From the NCBI RefSeq assembly GCF_014204975.1, contig NZ_JACHMM010000001.1:4960001-5024000 (forward strand): a stretch of DNA of 64,000 nt. Reading direction: 5' to 3'. Below are positions 8,957-17,684 of the stretch, piece after piece. The translations under genes were made by a program, and so were the position numbers. The stretch is from Jiangella mangrovi. GTDB taxonomy: Bacteria; Actinomycetota; Actinomycetes; Jiangellales; Jiangellaceae. Below the pieces are notes generated by a model. It was not told the origin of the DNA and searched no databases. It worked only from the letters and a program-made list of their open reading frames with translations. Positions within the stretch are counted from its first letter, which is position 1. Each line of letters begins with the position of its first letter.

Positions 8957-9114
8957 GGGGGGTCCCTCCTACGGGGAGTCGGGGGGTGCGCGCCCGACGG
9001 TAGGAAGGACGATCGATCGTATCCAGTCGCCCAGATGCTGGGCGTATGTCCGGGAGATGAAGTTCGCGCGACGGCGACGCCCGGTCGGGTGTCGTCCGGC
9101 GCCGTGTCGGCGGG

Positions 9115-9561
9115 TCAGGTGTTGGGCGGGGCGGCGCTGATGTCGGCGAGCGCCGAGCGGGAGTCGTCGGACCGGGCGAGGTCGCCGATCGAGACCATGC
9201 CGACCGGGCGGCCCTCGTCGTCGACCACGGGCAGCCGGCGCACGGCCGACTCGCGCAGCCGCTGGACCGCCTCGTCGAGGCCGGTGTCCGGGCGGACGGT
9301 GACGACGTCGCCGGTGCAGCACTCGCCGACGGTGGCGGTGTTGGCGTCGCGGTCGGCGGCGACGACCCGGACGACGACGTCGCGGTCGGTCAGCACCCCG
9401 CGGATGCCGCCGCCCTCGCCGCCGCCCTCGCCGTCGACCACCACGACGTCGCCGATATCGTGCTCGCGCATCTGCGCCGCCGCCTCGCGGACGGTCGCGT
9501 CGGGCGGCAGGGTCACCACGTGCGGCGTCATCACGTCGCCGATGGATCGCTCACTCGTCAT
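9115..9561 (-). CDS. Tandem CBS-domain protein
   Basis: A 148-residue cytoplasmic protein made of two CBS motifs: the first from IGDVMTPHVVTLPPDATVRE to the conserved GVLTDRDVVVRV, the second from VTVRPDTGLDEAVQRL to RRLPVVDDEGRPVGMVSIGDL. CBS pairs bind adenosyl ligands or NAD and often act as sensors; stand-alone ones in actinomycetes resemble Mycobacterium Hrp1. A small run of Gly/Glu (GEGGGEGGG) interrupts the first motif. The start at 9561 is chosen because it sits directly before the conserved domain; an upstream in-frame start would run into the divergent arsR promoter. It is divergent from the ArsR gene. No regulator site was identified. Confidence 0.85.
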   Translation of the reverse strand: MTSERSIGDVMTPHVVTLPPDATVREAAAQMREHDIGDVVVVDGEGGGEGGGIRGVLTDRDVVVRVVAADRDANTATVGECCTGDVVTVRPDTGLDEAVQRLRESAVRRLPVVDDEGRPVGMVSIGDLARSDDSRSALADISAAPPNT

Positions 9562-9589
9562 CGCCGGTCCATACCCGAGACCGCCGGGG

Positions 9590-9618
9590 TTGACACCGTC
9601 GGCGCACGGTGGTGTATT
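9590..9618 (+). promoter_or_regulatory. Predicted promoter of the ArsR-SRPBCC operon
   Basis: TTGACA (9590-9595), 17-base spacer, TGTATT (9613-9618). Just downstream is the AT-rich palindrome GTTAATTAAC and a weaker repeat TTAACC...GGGTAA, which together are a plausible ArsR autoregulatory site. Confidence 0.5.
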
Positions 9619-9653
9619 TAGCTTCATTGTTAATTAACCGAGTGGGTAACTAC

Positions 9654-10010
9654 ATGATCGACGACGAGCTCAGCCTCACCTTCGCGGCCCTCGCCGACCC
9701 GACCCGGCGCTCGATCCTCGCGCAGCTCACCCGCGGCGAGGCGACGGTGAAGGAGCTGGCCGCGCCGCACGCGATGAGCCTGCCCGCGGTGTCGCGGCAC
9801 CTCAAGGTGCTCGAGCGGGCCGGGCTGGTGGTCAAGGGCCGCGAGGCGCAGTGGCGGCCGTGCCGGCTCCAGACCGCTCCCCTGCGCGACGTCGACGCCT
9901 GGATGGCGCCGTACCGCGCGTTCTTCGAGGAGCGGTTCGACCGCCTCGAGCAGCACCTCACGACCCTGATGACCGAGCAACCCCCGCACCCGGACGAGGA
10001 GTCCCGATGA
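9654..10010 (+). CDS. ArsR-family transcriptional regulator
   Basis: A 118-residue winged-helix repressor: FAALADPTRRSILAQLTRGEATVKELA is the helix-turn-helix entry, and LPAVSRHLKVLERAGLV is the recognition helix region typical of ArsR/SmtB proteins. No metal-binding cysteine pair is visible, so it is likely one of the many ArsR proteins that respond to something other than metals. It overlaps the downstream SRPBCC gene by 4 bases (ATGA), an arrangement widely seen in actinomycetes, where the regulator controls itself and its partner. The start at 9654 is preferred over an earlier in-frame TTG/GTG because it sits after the predicted promoter and operator. Confidence 0.9.
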   Translation: MIDDELSLTFAALADPTRRSILAQLTRGEATVKELAAPHAMSLPAVSRHLKVLERAGLVVKGREAQWRPCRLQTAPLRDVDAWMAPYRAFFEERFDRLEQHLTTLMTEQPPHPDEESR

Positions 10011-10495
10011 GCACCCTGACCCGCGGTTTCGTCATCGTCCGCCGCTTCGCCGCATCCCGCGAGCTGGTCTTCCGCTCCTGGACCGACCCCGGCCTGCTGC
10101 GGTGGTTCGCCGACACCGGTGTACCAGCCGACCGGCACCCGACGACGGTCGACCTGCGGGTCGGCGGCGCCTGGCGCATCGACATGGTCGAGAGCCCGGA
10201 GCGCCGCTACACCACCGGCGGCGTCTACCGCGAGATCGTCCCGCCGGAGCGGCTCGTGTTCACCTGGGGCGCCGACGGCGGCTGGCCCGCTCTCGACCCC
10301 GCCCGGCCCGACGACAACCCCGTCGTCACCGTCACGTTCGAGCCCGTCGACGACGGCGACGGCGTCGACGGCGGCACCGAGATGACCGTGCACTTCGGCT
10401 TCCCGGACCACCTGACCGACGCCGAGGTCCAGAGCTGGCTGGACCTCGGCGTCGAGCCGGGCGTGCGCGAGACGGTCGCCCGCCTCCGCCTCTGA
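10007..10495 (+). CDS. SRPBCC/AHSA1-domain protein
   Basis: A 162-residue protein of the START/Bet v1-like superfamily (activator of Hsp90 ATPase homologue 1-like). It begins MSTLTRGFVIVRRF and has the family hallmarks: VWKSWTDP-like R-S-W-T-D-P-G-L-L-R-W-F (about 28-38), the central beta-sheet YTTGGVYREIVPPERLVFTW, and a final helix SWLDLGVEPGVRETVARL. These domains form a hydrophobic cavity; the ligand is not known for this group. It is coupled by ATGA overlap to the ArsR gene, so it probably is controlled by it. A palindrome starts exactly at its stop codon. Confidence 0.87.
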   Translation: MSTLTRGFVIVRRFAASRELVFRSWTDPGLLRWFADTGVPADRHPTTVDLRVGGAWRIDMVESPERRYTTGGVYREIVPPERLVFTWGADGGWPALDPARPDDNPVVTVTFEPVDDGDGVDGGTEMTVHFGFPDHLTDAEVQSWLDLGVEPGVRETVARLRL

Positions 10496-10504
10496 CACGT
10501 GTCA
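10493..10504. repeat. Palindrome TGACACGTGTCA, copy 3
   Basis: Exact palindrome beginning at the SRPBCC stop codon and ending 3 bases into the convergent hydrolase gene's 3' end (stop at 10502-10504). It thus forms both stop codons of the convergent pair. Confidence 0.6.
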
Positions 10505-13432
10505 GCGGCCGGGCGACGTCACCACCAGCTGGCCGGTCGCGGTCAGACCGGTGCCGGCGCCGACCCCGGTGAGCACGAGGAACCGGCCGTCGACGACGGC
10601 GGGGACGGCGACGGTGTGTGCGACGGCGCCGCTCGCGTCGGCCACGACGTCGACCGCCGCGAGGTCGCCGACGGTGACGGTCACCGTCTCGCCGGGACGG
10701 AAGCCGGACGCCGTCACGACCGCGTCCGAGCCGGGCCGGACCGCGCCGCGAGCGCCGATCCGCGCACCCGCCTGCACCCGGGCCAGCTCGGCGCAGGCCG
10801 AGCCGGGCGTCCCGTAGGACGGCAGCTCCACCGCGTCCTCCAGCACGCCGTCGTCCTCGCGCAGCCAGGTGAAGCCGATGGACCGGCTGCCCATCACCGC
10901 GCCGGAGGTGTTGATGACGCTGGCCTTGACCTGCGTCCCGGCGCTCGTGCTCGGCGCGTCGTCGCCCTGGCGGCCGGCGGTGACGACCTTGCAGGTCTCG
11001 CCCGGCGCGAACGTCACGGCCTGCATCGTCGCGCCGAACCGGCTGGTCGCCGAGCCGAGCACCGACACATAGCCGGTCACCGGCGTCGGCGACGGCCGGT
11101 CGAGGTAGACCGCGACCTCCGTCGTGCCGGGGCCGTCGCCCTCGTCGGCGTTGGGCGCGAACACGTCGATCGTCCGCCAAGTCCGCGCCTGCGCCGTCCC
11201 GACCGCGGAGGACTCGAACGCCAGGTCGGACAGGTACGCCGCGCCCGCCGTCGTCCCGGTGAACCCGACGGACACCAGGTCGGTGACGTCCAGCCCGGCC
11301 GCGGCCAGCGCCGTCACCGCCACGTCGGCCTGCTGCAGCACGATCTTCTTCAGCGTGCTCGCCGCCGCGTCGGTGGCCGACGTCGGCAGCCGCACCAGCG
11401 CGTACGGGTTCAGCTCGGAAACCGGCGCGGACCACGTCGCACCGCGAGCGTCCGTCACCGACAGCACCAGGTCCGTCGCCGTCGCCACGGTCTCGTCGGC
11501 GGCTAGCTTCACCGAGAGCCGCTCGAACCCGCTCGCGTCGGCCTGCCCGGCCGGGACGGCGACGGCGAGCCCGTCACCCGGTGCGGCCCAGGTCAGCCGG
11601 GTCAGCGGCGTCGCCGGCACGTTGCCGCCGTTGGACGCCGGGGTCCAGTGCGGCGCCACCGCGCTCGGCACCGAGGCGCACGGCGGCAGCTCCTGCGGCG
11701 TGGTCCGGCCGCTGAGGCTCGCACACACGACGGCGGACGCCGCGCCGACCGTCGTCACGGCCGGCGACGGTTCCTCGAACGTCGCCAACGTCGACCGCGA
11801 CCCGGCCGGCGCCGTCGACACGCTGCGCACGTCCGCCCCGTCCAGCGACGACGGCACCGCGCCGGCGCCGTCGAACATCGGCAGGAACTGCTCCTCGCCG
11901 CCCATCGTCAGCCGGAACCAGGCCGACATGTACGCCGTCCCGACGTCGTACTGCTCGGCCGGGGTCAGCCGGATCGAGGTCGCCGCCACGGACGGGTCGG
12001 TGCCGCAGGTTGGCTCGACCCGCCGGGTCGCGCTCCCCCAGTCGTCGCTGACGCTGAAGGAGAACTGCCCCGGGGTCCAGACGGTGTTGAAGAAGTTGTG
12101 GTTGGCGCCCATGACCCACACGCCGCTGCGCAGCACGTCGTCGTCGAAGGCGTAGCGGGAGTCGTCGAGCATGTGCTGGCCCTGCTGGTTCGAGACGTCG
12201 CCGTCGCAGTAGGGCAGGATCACGTTCATCGGGACGTCCGGCACGGTCATGCGGCCGAAGTCGACCGGCGCGAGCGGCAGGATCGACTCGATCGCCCACG
12301 GCTGCGCCAGCGCCTGGTTGAGCACCGTCGCCGACGTCACGCCTTCGCCGCCGCGCGAGTGCCCCATCATGCCGATGTGGCTCAGATCGAAGCGGCCGCG
12401 CAGGTCGGCGGCGCGCACGCTGTCGAGGGCGTCGACGCCGTTGGGGAAGGCGTCGGCCCGCGCGGCGAGGGCTGCGGACCCTGCCGCGAGGGCCTGGTTC
12501 AGGGTGACCTCACGGTCCGTCCAGGCGTCGTAGTAGGCGACCCGGCGGCCCTTGGTGGCCTGGTCGAGCATGGTCAGGGTGTCGAGGAGCAGCTGGCCGC
12601 GGGCCTGCGCGCCCTGGTCGGCAGCGAGCTGGTTGTCGTTCGCGTTGACCGCGTTGGCCGAGATCGACACGACGGCGTAGCCGTGGCTCGCCAGCGCGCG
12701 GGCGGTGCCGTCGTACCCCAGGTAGCTCGGGATCGAGAGCCGGGCCGGGTCCGCGTCCGGCGACGGCGCGCACGGCCAGCGGTTCGGGTTGGCCTCGCCG
12801 GCGCCGTAGCAGGAGCCGTGCCGCCCGTGCAGCAGGATCACGGTGGGCCGGGCGCCGCCGGTCGTGGGCAGGTAGATCTTCCCCTCGAGCTCACCGCGGA
12901 TCCCGCCGATCGCGGCCAGCGGGATCGCCTGGTCGCCGAACGCGTAGATCGACTCGGTCCAGTCGAACGGGCCCGGGTCCAGCGGGTCGGCCGCGATCGC
13001 GGCGATGGCCGCGTCCGGCACGACGGTGGCGGCACTAGCGTCCGGGGCGGGCGCCGTCGTCGCCGCGGGAGCCTCGCTCGACCACCCGGGGACGACGGTG
13101 TCAGCCGCCGCGACCGCGGGGTCGGCCGTGACGACCGTCAGCGACCGGCCGTCGCCGGACTCGGTGGCCAGGCCGATCGGCTCGCCGTCGACGACGATCG
13201 TCGGGGCGTCACCGCGGATCGGCAGCGGGCGATCGAGCTCGACGGTGACCTGATAGCCGCCGGGCGCCCGTTCGACGGACCAGTTCGGGCCGGACGCGAC
13301 CTCGGCCGCCGGCTCGGGTGGTGCCGGTGCCGCGCCGGCCGGGGACGGCCCCGCGACCAGCGCGGCGAGCAACGCGGACGACAGCAGTGCCGTCGCGCCG
13401 GGGACGAGACCCCGGCGAGCAGACGTGCCCAC
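10502..13432 (-). CDS. Large secreted alpha/beta hydrolase
   Basis: A 976-residue exported protein with a signal peptide (about residues 10-36). An N-terminal beta domain is followed by an alpha/beta-hydrolase core: VILLHGRHGSC near 200 (oxyanion region), nucleophile GHSRGG with Ser about 359, acid candidate in LPYCDGDVSN near 410, and histidine in GANHNFFN near 445. Cysteines in SCYG and WPCAP suggest disulfides. The core resembles dienelactone-hydrolase/chlorophyllase-type enzymes. The C-terminal half is several beta-sandwich domains, the last Ig-like (PGSDAVVTASGFRPGETVTVTV). The GTG start is supported by AGGAG seven bases upstream. It stands alone. Substrate unknown; an ester in plant polymers is a guess. 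Confidence 0.85.
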   Translation of the reverse strand: MGTSARRGLVPGATALLSSALLAALVAGPSPAGAAPAPPEPAAEVASGPNWSVERAPGGYQVTVELDRPLPIRGDAPTIVVDGEPIGLATESGDGRSLTVVTADPAVAAADTVVPGWSSEAPAATTAPAPDASAATVVPDAAIAAIAADPLDPGPFDWTESIYAFGDQAIPLAAIGGIRGELEGKIYLPTTGGARPTVILLHGRHGSCYGAGEANPNRWPCAPSPDADPARLSIPSYLGYDGTARALASHGYAVVSISANAVNANDNQLAADQGAQARGQLLLDTLTMLDQATKGRRVAYYDAWTDREVTLNQALAAGSAALAARADAFPNGVDALDSVRAADLRGRFDLSHIGMMGHSRGGEGVTSATVLNQALAQPWAIESILPLAPVDFGRMTVPDVPMNVILPYCDGDVSNQQGQHMLDDSRYAFDDDVLRSGVWVMGANHNFFNTVWTPGQFSFSVSDDWGSATRRVEPTCGTDPSVAATSIRLTPAEQYDVGTAYMSAWFRLTMGGEEQFLPMFDGAGAVPSSLDGADVRSVSTAPAGSRSTLATFEEPSPAVTTVGAASAVVCASLSGRTTPQELPPCASVPSAVAPHWTPASNGGNVPATPLTRLTWAAPGDGLAVAVPAGQADASGFERLSVKLAADETVATATDLVLSVTDARGATWSAPVSELNPYALVRLPTSATDAAASTLKKIVLQQADVAVTALAAAGLDVTDLVSVGFTGTTAGAAYLSDLAFESSAVGTAQARTWRTIDVFAPNADEGDGPGTTEVAVYLDRPSPTPVTGYVSVLGSATSRFGATMQAVTFAPGETCKVVTAGRQGDDAPSTSAGTQVKASVINTSGAVMGSRSIGFTWLREDDGVLEDAVELPSYGTPGSACAELARVQAGARIGARGAVRPGSDAVVTASGFRPGETVTVTVGDLAAVDVVADASGAVAHTVAVPAVVDGRFLVLTGVGAGTGLTATGQLVVTSPGR

Positions 13433-13542
13433 AGATGGCTCCTAGGGGTAGAAGGGAGCCACAGTCTGTCCAGCGAAGCTTTCCGTACCATTTCATTGAT
13501 TTAGCGCCGATATTTCGTATCCACACCCTTCCCCCGAGTTGA

Positions 13543-14559
13543 TCAGCCGAGGCGCGCCAGCTGGTCCTCGGTGACCTCGTGCTGAAGCGGCTCGCCGGCG
13601 AGGAACCGGGCGATCTCGTCGACGACGATGCGGCCGCCACGGACCCGCGCCTCCACCGTGCCGCCCGCCTCGTGCGGCGTGAGCAGGACGTTCGGCAGCG
13701 ACCGCAGCGCGTGGTCGACCGGTAGCGGCTGCTCGTCGTACACGTCGATGGCGGCGTCGATGCGCCCGGTGCGCAGCTCGGCCAGCAGCGCGTCGCCGTC
13801 GATGAGGGCCGCCCGCGCGGTGTTGACCAGCAGCGCCTCGTCGGGCAGGAGGGCCAGCTCGCGGGCGCCGATCATCCGCCGCGTCTCGGGCAGCACCGGG
13901 GCGTGTAGCGCGAGCACCCGCGACGTGCGCAGGACGGTGTCGAGGTCGGCCACCGTCACCCCCAGCTCCGCCGCTTCCTCCGAGGACAGATACGGGTCGG
14001 CGACGGTGACGATCCCGCCGAGCGCGCGCACCAGCTCGATGTAGGCCCGGCCGGTCCGCGACGCCCCGACGACGCCAACGGGGCAGCCGAGCAGCTCGTG
14101 CCGGGGCGGCGCCGACGCCTTCGCGTCGGCCCAGGGCACTCCGGTACGCAGGGCAAGGTCGAACCGGTGCACGCGGTGCAGGAGGGCAAGTGTCAGGGCA
14201 AACGCCTGCTCCCCCACGGCCCGGCCCATGGCGGCGCCGGCCTGGGTGACGCGGACCCCTCGCGCGAACAGCTCCGCGCTCACATACGGCTTCACGGACG
14301 CGCCGGTGTGGGCGACCAGCCGCAGCGACGGTGCCGCGTCCAGCACGTCCCCGGTCACGGCGGCACAGGGCCAGCTCGTCACCAGCACGTCGGCCGGACC
14401 GGCGAGCGCCGCCAGCCCGGCCGCGGAGCCGAGGCTGCCGCCGTCGTCGTCGGCCACCACCCGCAGCTCACCGAGCGAGGCCAGCTCCGACCACAGCGAG
14501 CCGGCGAAGAACAGCGCCCGCAGGTCCGCCGGCACCGCCACCGCGACGACAGCGCTCAC
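13543..14559 (-). CDS. D-2-hydroxyacid dehydrogenase family protein
   Basis: A 338-residue NAD(P)-dependent oxidoreductase of the D-isomer-specific 2-hydroxyacid dehydrogenase family. The nucleotide-binding motif near 155-162 reads G-V-V-G-A-S-R-T-G-R, where the usual second glycine of GxGxxG is Ser. The catalytic arginine is in LLVNTARAAL, the glutamate in DVYDEQPLP, and the histidine in LLTPHEAGG. It is the last gene of the sugar operon; its GTG start overlaps the permease stop as GTGA. In the operon it may reduce or oxidise a keto/hydroxy sugar acid intermediate, but the substrate is unknown. Downstream, the spacer to the hydrolase gene holds no clear terminator. Confidence 0.88.
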   Translation of the reverse strand: MSAVVAVAVPADLRALFFAGSLWSELASLGELRVVADDDGGSLGSAAGLAALAGPADVLVTSWPCAAVTGDVLDAAPSLRLVAHTGASVKPYVSAELFARGVRVTQAGAAMGRAVGEQAFALTLALLHRVHRFDLALRTGVPWADAKASAPPRHELLGCPVGVVGASRTGRAYIELVRALGGIVTVADPYLSSEEAAELGVTVADLDTVLRTSRVLALHAPVLPETRRMIGARELALLPDEALLVNTARAALIDGDALLAELRTGRIDAAIDVYDEQPLPVDHALRSLPNVLLTPHEAGGTVEARVRGGRIVVDEIARFLAGEPLQHEVTEDQLARLG

Positions 14560-15455
14560 CCCTTGACCCCGGTCATGGTGACGCCCTCGGTGAAGTAGCG
14601 CTGCCCGACCAGGTAGGCCATGAAGATCGGCACGAACGCCACCACCGACCCGGCCAGCACGACGTTCAACGGCGCGTTCTCGGCGTTCAGCGACGCCAGG
14701 CCCGTCGTCAGCGTGCGCATGTCGCTGCTCTGCCCGACGATCAGCGGCCAGAGGAAGTCGTTCCAGTGCCACAGGAAGACGAAGACGCCCAGCGTCGCCA
14801 GGATCGGCTTGATCAGCGGCAGCACCATGGACACGTACATGCGCCACTCCGAGCAGCCGTCCAGCATGGCCGCCTCGAACAGCTCGTCGGGCAGCGACTT
14901 GATGAACTGCCGCATGAGGAACACGGCCTGGGCGTTCGCCAGCGTCGGCAGGATCAGGCCCCAGTACGTGTTCACGCCGCCGGCCTCGGAGATGACGATG
15001 AAGCTCGGCACCAGCGTGACGTGGTACGGGACCATGATCATCGCGATGAACGACCAGAACATCACCTCCTTGCCCGGGAACCGCTTGCGGGCGAACGCGT
15101 AGCCGGCCAGCGACGCCAGGAACAGCACCGCGACCACCGACACGATGGAGTAGACGGCGGTGTTCAGGGTCCAGCGCAGCACCGACTCCGCGCCCAGGAC
15201 GTGCTCGTACGCCTCGCCCGAGATCGGCCACGGCAACAGCGCCTCGGGCATGACGATGGCGCCGGTCGGCTTCAACGAGAGCACGACCATCGCGTAGAAC
15301 GGGAACAGCGTGACGACGGCGGCCAGGAACAGCAGCACCGCCCGCGCGGCCTTCCCGCCGCGCGTGGGCTCGAGCGCCTTGTACGGACGGCGCTCACCCG
15401 GCGGCGCCGAGGCCACGTCGGCGTCCAGCGCGGCCGGAGTGCTCAGCGCGGTCAT
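14556..15455 (-). CDS. Sugar ABC transporter permease (MalG type)
   Basis: A 299-residue inner-membrane protein with six predicted helices (first at about 38-58, LLFLAAVVTLFPFYAMVV). The EAA loop is F-E-A-A-M-L-D-G-C-S-E-W, followed by P-L-I-K-P-I-L-A-T-L, typical of the MalG half of carbohydrate importers. Its start overlaps the previous permease stop (ATGA) and its stop overlaps the dehydrogenase start (GTGA). Pairs with the permease encoded upstream and the binding protein at 16369. No ATPase gene is in this operon; importers of this class often share a MalK-type (MsiK-like) ATPase encoded elsewhere. Confidence 0.92.
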   Translation of the reverse strand: MTALSTPAALDADVASAPPGERRPYKALEPTRGGKAARAVLLFLAAVVTLFPFYAMVVLSLKPTGAIVMPEALLPWPISGEAYEHVLGAESVLRWTLNTAVYSIVSVVAVLFLASLAGYAFARKRFPGKEVMFWSFIAMIMVPYHVTLVPSFIVISEAGGVNTYWGLILPTLANAQAVFLMRQFIKSLPDELFEAAMLDGCSEWRMYVSMVLPLIKPILATLGVFVFLWHWNDFLWPLIVGQSSDMRTLTTGLASLNAENAPLNVVLAGSVVAFVPIFMAYLVGQRYFTEGVTMTGVKG

Positions 15456-16372
15456 CGGTCCCTCCCCAGGGTCAGCCGCTGGATCAGCGCGACCACCAGC
15501 GTCATCACGAACAGCGCCAGCCCGATCGCGCTCGCGTACCCGAAGTCGAAGTACCGGAACGCCTGGTCGTAGAGCTGGAAGACGAGCATGTAGCTGGACT
15601 GCGCCGGCCCGCCCCCGGTCATGACGTAGACGGTGTCGAAGACCTGGAACGACACCGTCGTCTCGATGACCGCGAGGAAGAACAGCGCCGGCTTCAGCTC
15701 GGGCAGCACGATGTAGCGGAAGCGGTGCCAGGCGTTGGCGCCGTCGGTCAGCGCGGCCTCCTCGAGCTCGCGCGGGATGTCCTGCAGCCGCGCGAGCAGG
15801 ATGAGCATGCCGAAGCCGAAGCGCGTCCACACGGCGACGATCACCAGCGCCGGCACCACCAGCGTGGTGTCGGAGAGCCACGAGCCCGACGGCAACCCGA
15901 CGGCGCCCAGCAGCGACGACCACGGGCCGTCGGCCGAGAAGATCCAGGTGAACACGATGCCGGCCAGCACGAGGCTGGTCACGACCGGCAGGAAGAACAT
16001 CGACCGGAACAGCTTGACCCCGCGGAACGAGCGCCGCACCAGCAGCGCCATGCCCAGGGCGGCCAGGATCGACAGCGGCACCGCGAGCACCGAGTAGATC
16101 AGCGTCGTGCGCAGCGCCCGCCAGAACAGCGGGTCGTCGACCATGCGCTGCAGGTTGTCCAGGCCGGTCCAGCTGGTCTCGGCGCCGATCGTGTAGTCGG
16201 TGAACGCGAGCAGGCCGCCCGCGATCGCCGGCCCGAACCGGAACGCCAGGAACAGCAGCAGGACCGGCAGGACGAACAGCAGCCCGATGCGGGCCTCCCG
16301 CCGGCGCATCGCCCGGCGGGAGGCCGGACGAGGCGCCGTGCGGGAGGCCGACGCGGTTCCGCTCACGGTCAT
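15452..16372 (-). CDS. Sugar ABC transporter permease (MalF type)
   Basis: A 306-residue membrane protein with a basic N-terminus (RRAMRRREAR) and six predicted helices from IGLLFVLPVLLLFLAF onward. The EAA loop is L-E-E-A-A-L-T-D-G-A-N-A-W, followed by LPELKPALFFL. MalF-type families often carry VMTGGGPAQSS near the end, which is present here (VYVMTGGGPAQSSYML). Translation is coupled at both ends by 4-base overlaps. With the MalG-type partner it forms the channel of a sugar importer of unknown specificity. Confidence 0.93.
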   Translation of the reverse strand: MTVSGTASASRTAPRPASRRAMRRREARIGLLFVLPVLLLFLAFRFGPAIAGGLLAFTDYTIGAETSWTGLDNLQRMVDDPLFWRALRTTLIYSVLAVPLSILAALGMALLVRRSFRGVKLFRSMFFLPVVTSLVLAGIVFTWIFSADGPWSSLLGAVGLPSGSWLSDTTLVVPALVIVAVWTRFGFGMLILLARLQDIPRELEEAALTDGANAWHRFRYIVLPELKPALFFLAVIETTVSFQVFDTVYVMTGGGPAQSSYMLVFQLYDQAFRYFDFGYASAIGLALFVMTLVVALIQRLTLGRDR

Positions 16373-17640
16373 CCGAGGAGCGGGTTCGCCGCTTCGGCGG
16401 CGTCGTCGAGCGCCTGCTGCGGGTCCTTGTCGCCGACGAGGACCGCCTGGATCTCCGGCGCCAGCACGCCCATGACCTCGCGGGCGTGCGCGTTGAGCGG
16501 GCCGACGGTGGTCAGGCCGGCGAACTGCTCGAGCTCGCCCAGGATCGGGTCGCCGTCGTACAGCGTGCCGACGGACTCCTTGGTGGAGAAGAACTTGCCG
16601 GTGGTGTCGTACTCCGCGGCCCGCTCGGCGGACGTGGCGAAGTCGATCCAGGCGCCGGCGGCGTCCTTGTTCTCCGAGCTGTTCAGCATGGACAGGGAGC
16701 CTACGGTGCCGTACTGGATCTGCTCGGCGTCCGTCAGCGGCGGCCGGACGACGACGTTCTCCTCGCCCCAGAAGTCGACGAGGTACTGCGGCTCCATGTG
16801 CCAGACGCAGGCGACCTTGTTCTGCGCGATGCGGGTCTGCTCGAGCGGCGGCTCGGTGGTGAGCTGCGCCGGGTCGACGAAGCCGCCCTCGACCAGCTGC
16901 TGCACGAACTCCAGCGCCTTGACGCCCTCGTCGCTGTTGAACGCGACCTCGGTGCCGTCCTCGTTGAAGACGTCGCCGCCGGCCTGCCAGAGCAGCGGGT
17001 AGAAGGACAGGTTGAGCGAGTTGGCGACGTCGCCGCCGTACGCCGTCATGTCGAAGCCGGCGTCCTTGAACGTGGGCGCCATCTCGAGCAGGTCGTCCCA
17101 GGTCTCGGGGTACTCCGTCTGCCCGACGGCGTCGAAGACCTGCTTGTTGCAGACCAGCGCGAGGACGCTCTGCAGGATCGGCGCGCCCATCATCTGGCCG
17201 TCGATGCTGACGGAGTCGACGACGTTGGGCCGGTAGTCGGCCTTCTCGTCCTCGCTCAGGTAGTCGTCGATCGGCTCGATGTTGCGGGCGTAGCCCGGCA
17301 GCTGGTCCGGGATCAGGTACACGACGTCGGGGGCGCTGTTGCCGGCGATGGCCGTGGTCAGGGCCTGGTCGCGGTCGGCCCACGGGAAGATCTCGACCGT
17401 CACGTCGACATCCGGGTACTCCTGGTTGAACGCCGCGATGGTGTCGTCCCAGAACCCGCGGTGCGTGGGCTCGTCGGCGATCGCAGGGTAGATCCACATG
17501 GTGACCTCGCCCGAGACGGCGCCGCTGTCACCGCCCTCGCCGCCGGTGGTGTCGGCGTCGTCGTCGCCACCGCAGGCGCTGGCCAGCAGGCCGATGCTCA
17601 GGGCGAGCACCGCTGCGGTCGGAGCGTAGCGAGTACGCAT
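16369..17640 (-). CDS. Sugar ABC transporter substrate-binding lipoprotein
   Basis: A 423-residue family-1 extracellular solute-binding protein. It has a signal peptide with lipobox L-L-A-S-A-C at about residues 17-22 and an acidic D/G-rich linker. The typical start of the mature domain follows (VTMWIYPAIADEP), with the ligand-lobe motif VEIFPWADRDQALTTAIAGNSAPDVVYL. Its ATG has the ribosome site AAGGAG at suitable distance. It is the receptor for the two permeases downstream. The 44-base gap to the oxidoreductase gene upstream has no obvious operator, so it is probably read from the ROK-gene promoter, although a local promoter cannot be ruled out. Confidence 0.93.
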   Translation of the reverse strand: MRTRYAPTAAVLALSIGLLASACGGDDDADTTGGEGGDSGAVSGEVTMWIYPAIADEPTHRGFWDDTIAAFNQEYPDVDVTVEIFPWADRDQALTTAIAGNSAPDVVYLIPDQLPGYARNIEPIDDYLSEDEKADYRPNVVDSVSIDGQMMGAPILQSVLALVCNKQVFDAVGQTEYPETWDDLLEMAPTFKDAGFDMTAYGGDVANSLNLSFYPLLWQAGGDVFNEDGTEVAFNSDEGVKALEFVQQLVEGGFVDPAQLTTEPPLEQTRIAQNKVACVWHMEPQYLVDFWGEENVVVRPPLTDAEQIQYGTVGSLSMLNSSENKDAAGAWIDFATSAERAAEYDTTGKFFSTKESVGTLYDGDPILGELEQFAGLTTVGPLNAHAREVMGVLAPEIQAVLVGDKDPQQALDDAAEAANPLLG

Positions 17641-17684
17641 CTCCGGTCTCCTTCTCTCTGTTGCCAGGTGTCGTGGGGTGGTTC

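Noticed and set aside
6626..9637. Antisense frame over the phosphoesterase and CBS genes
   Set aside because: Same codon-bias effect; sense proteins have diagnostic domains.
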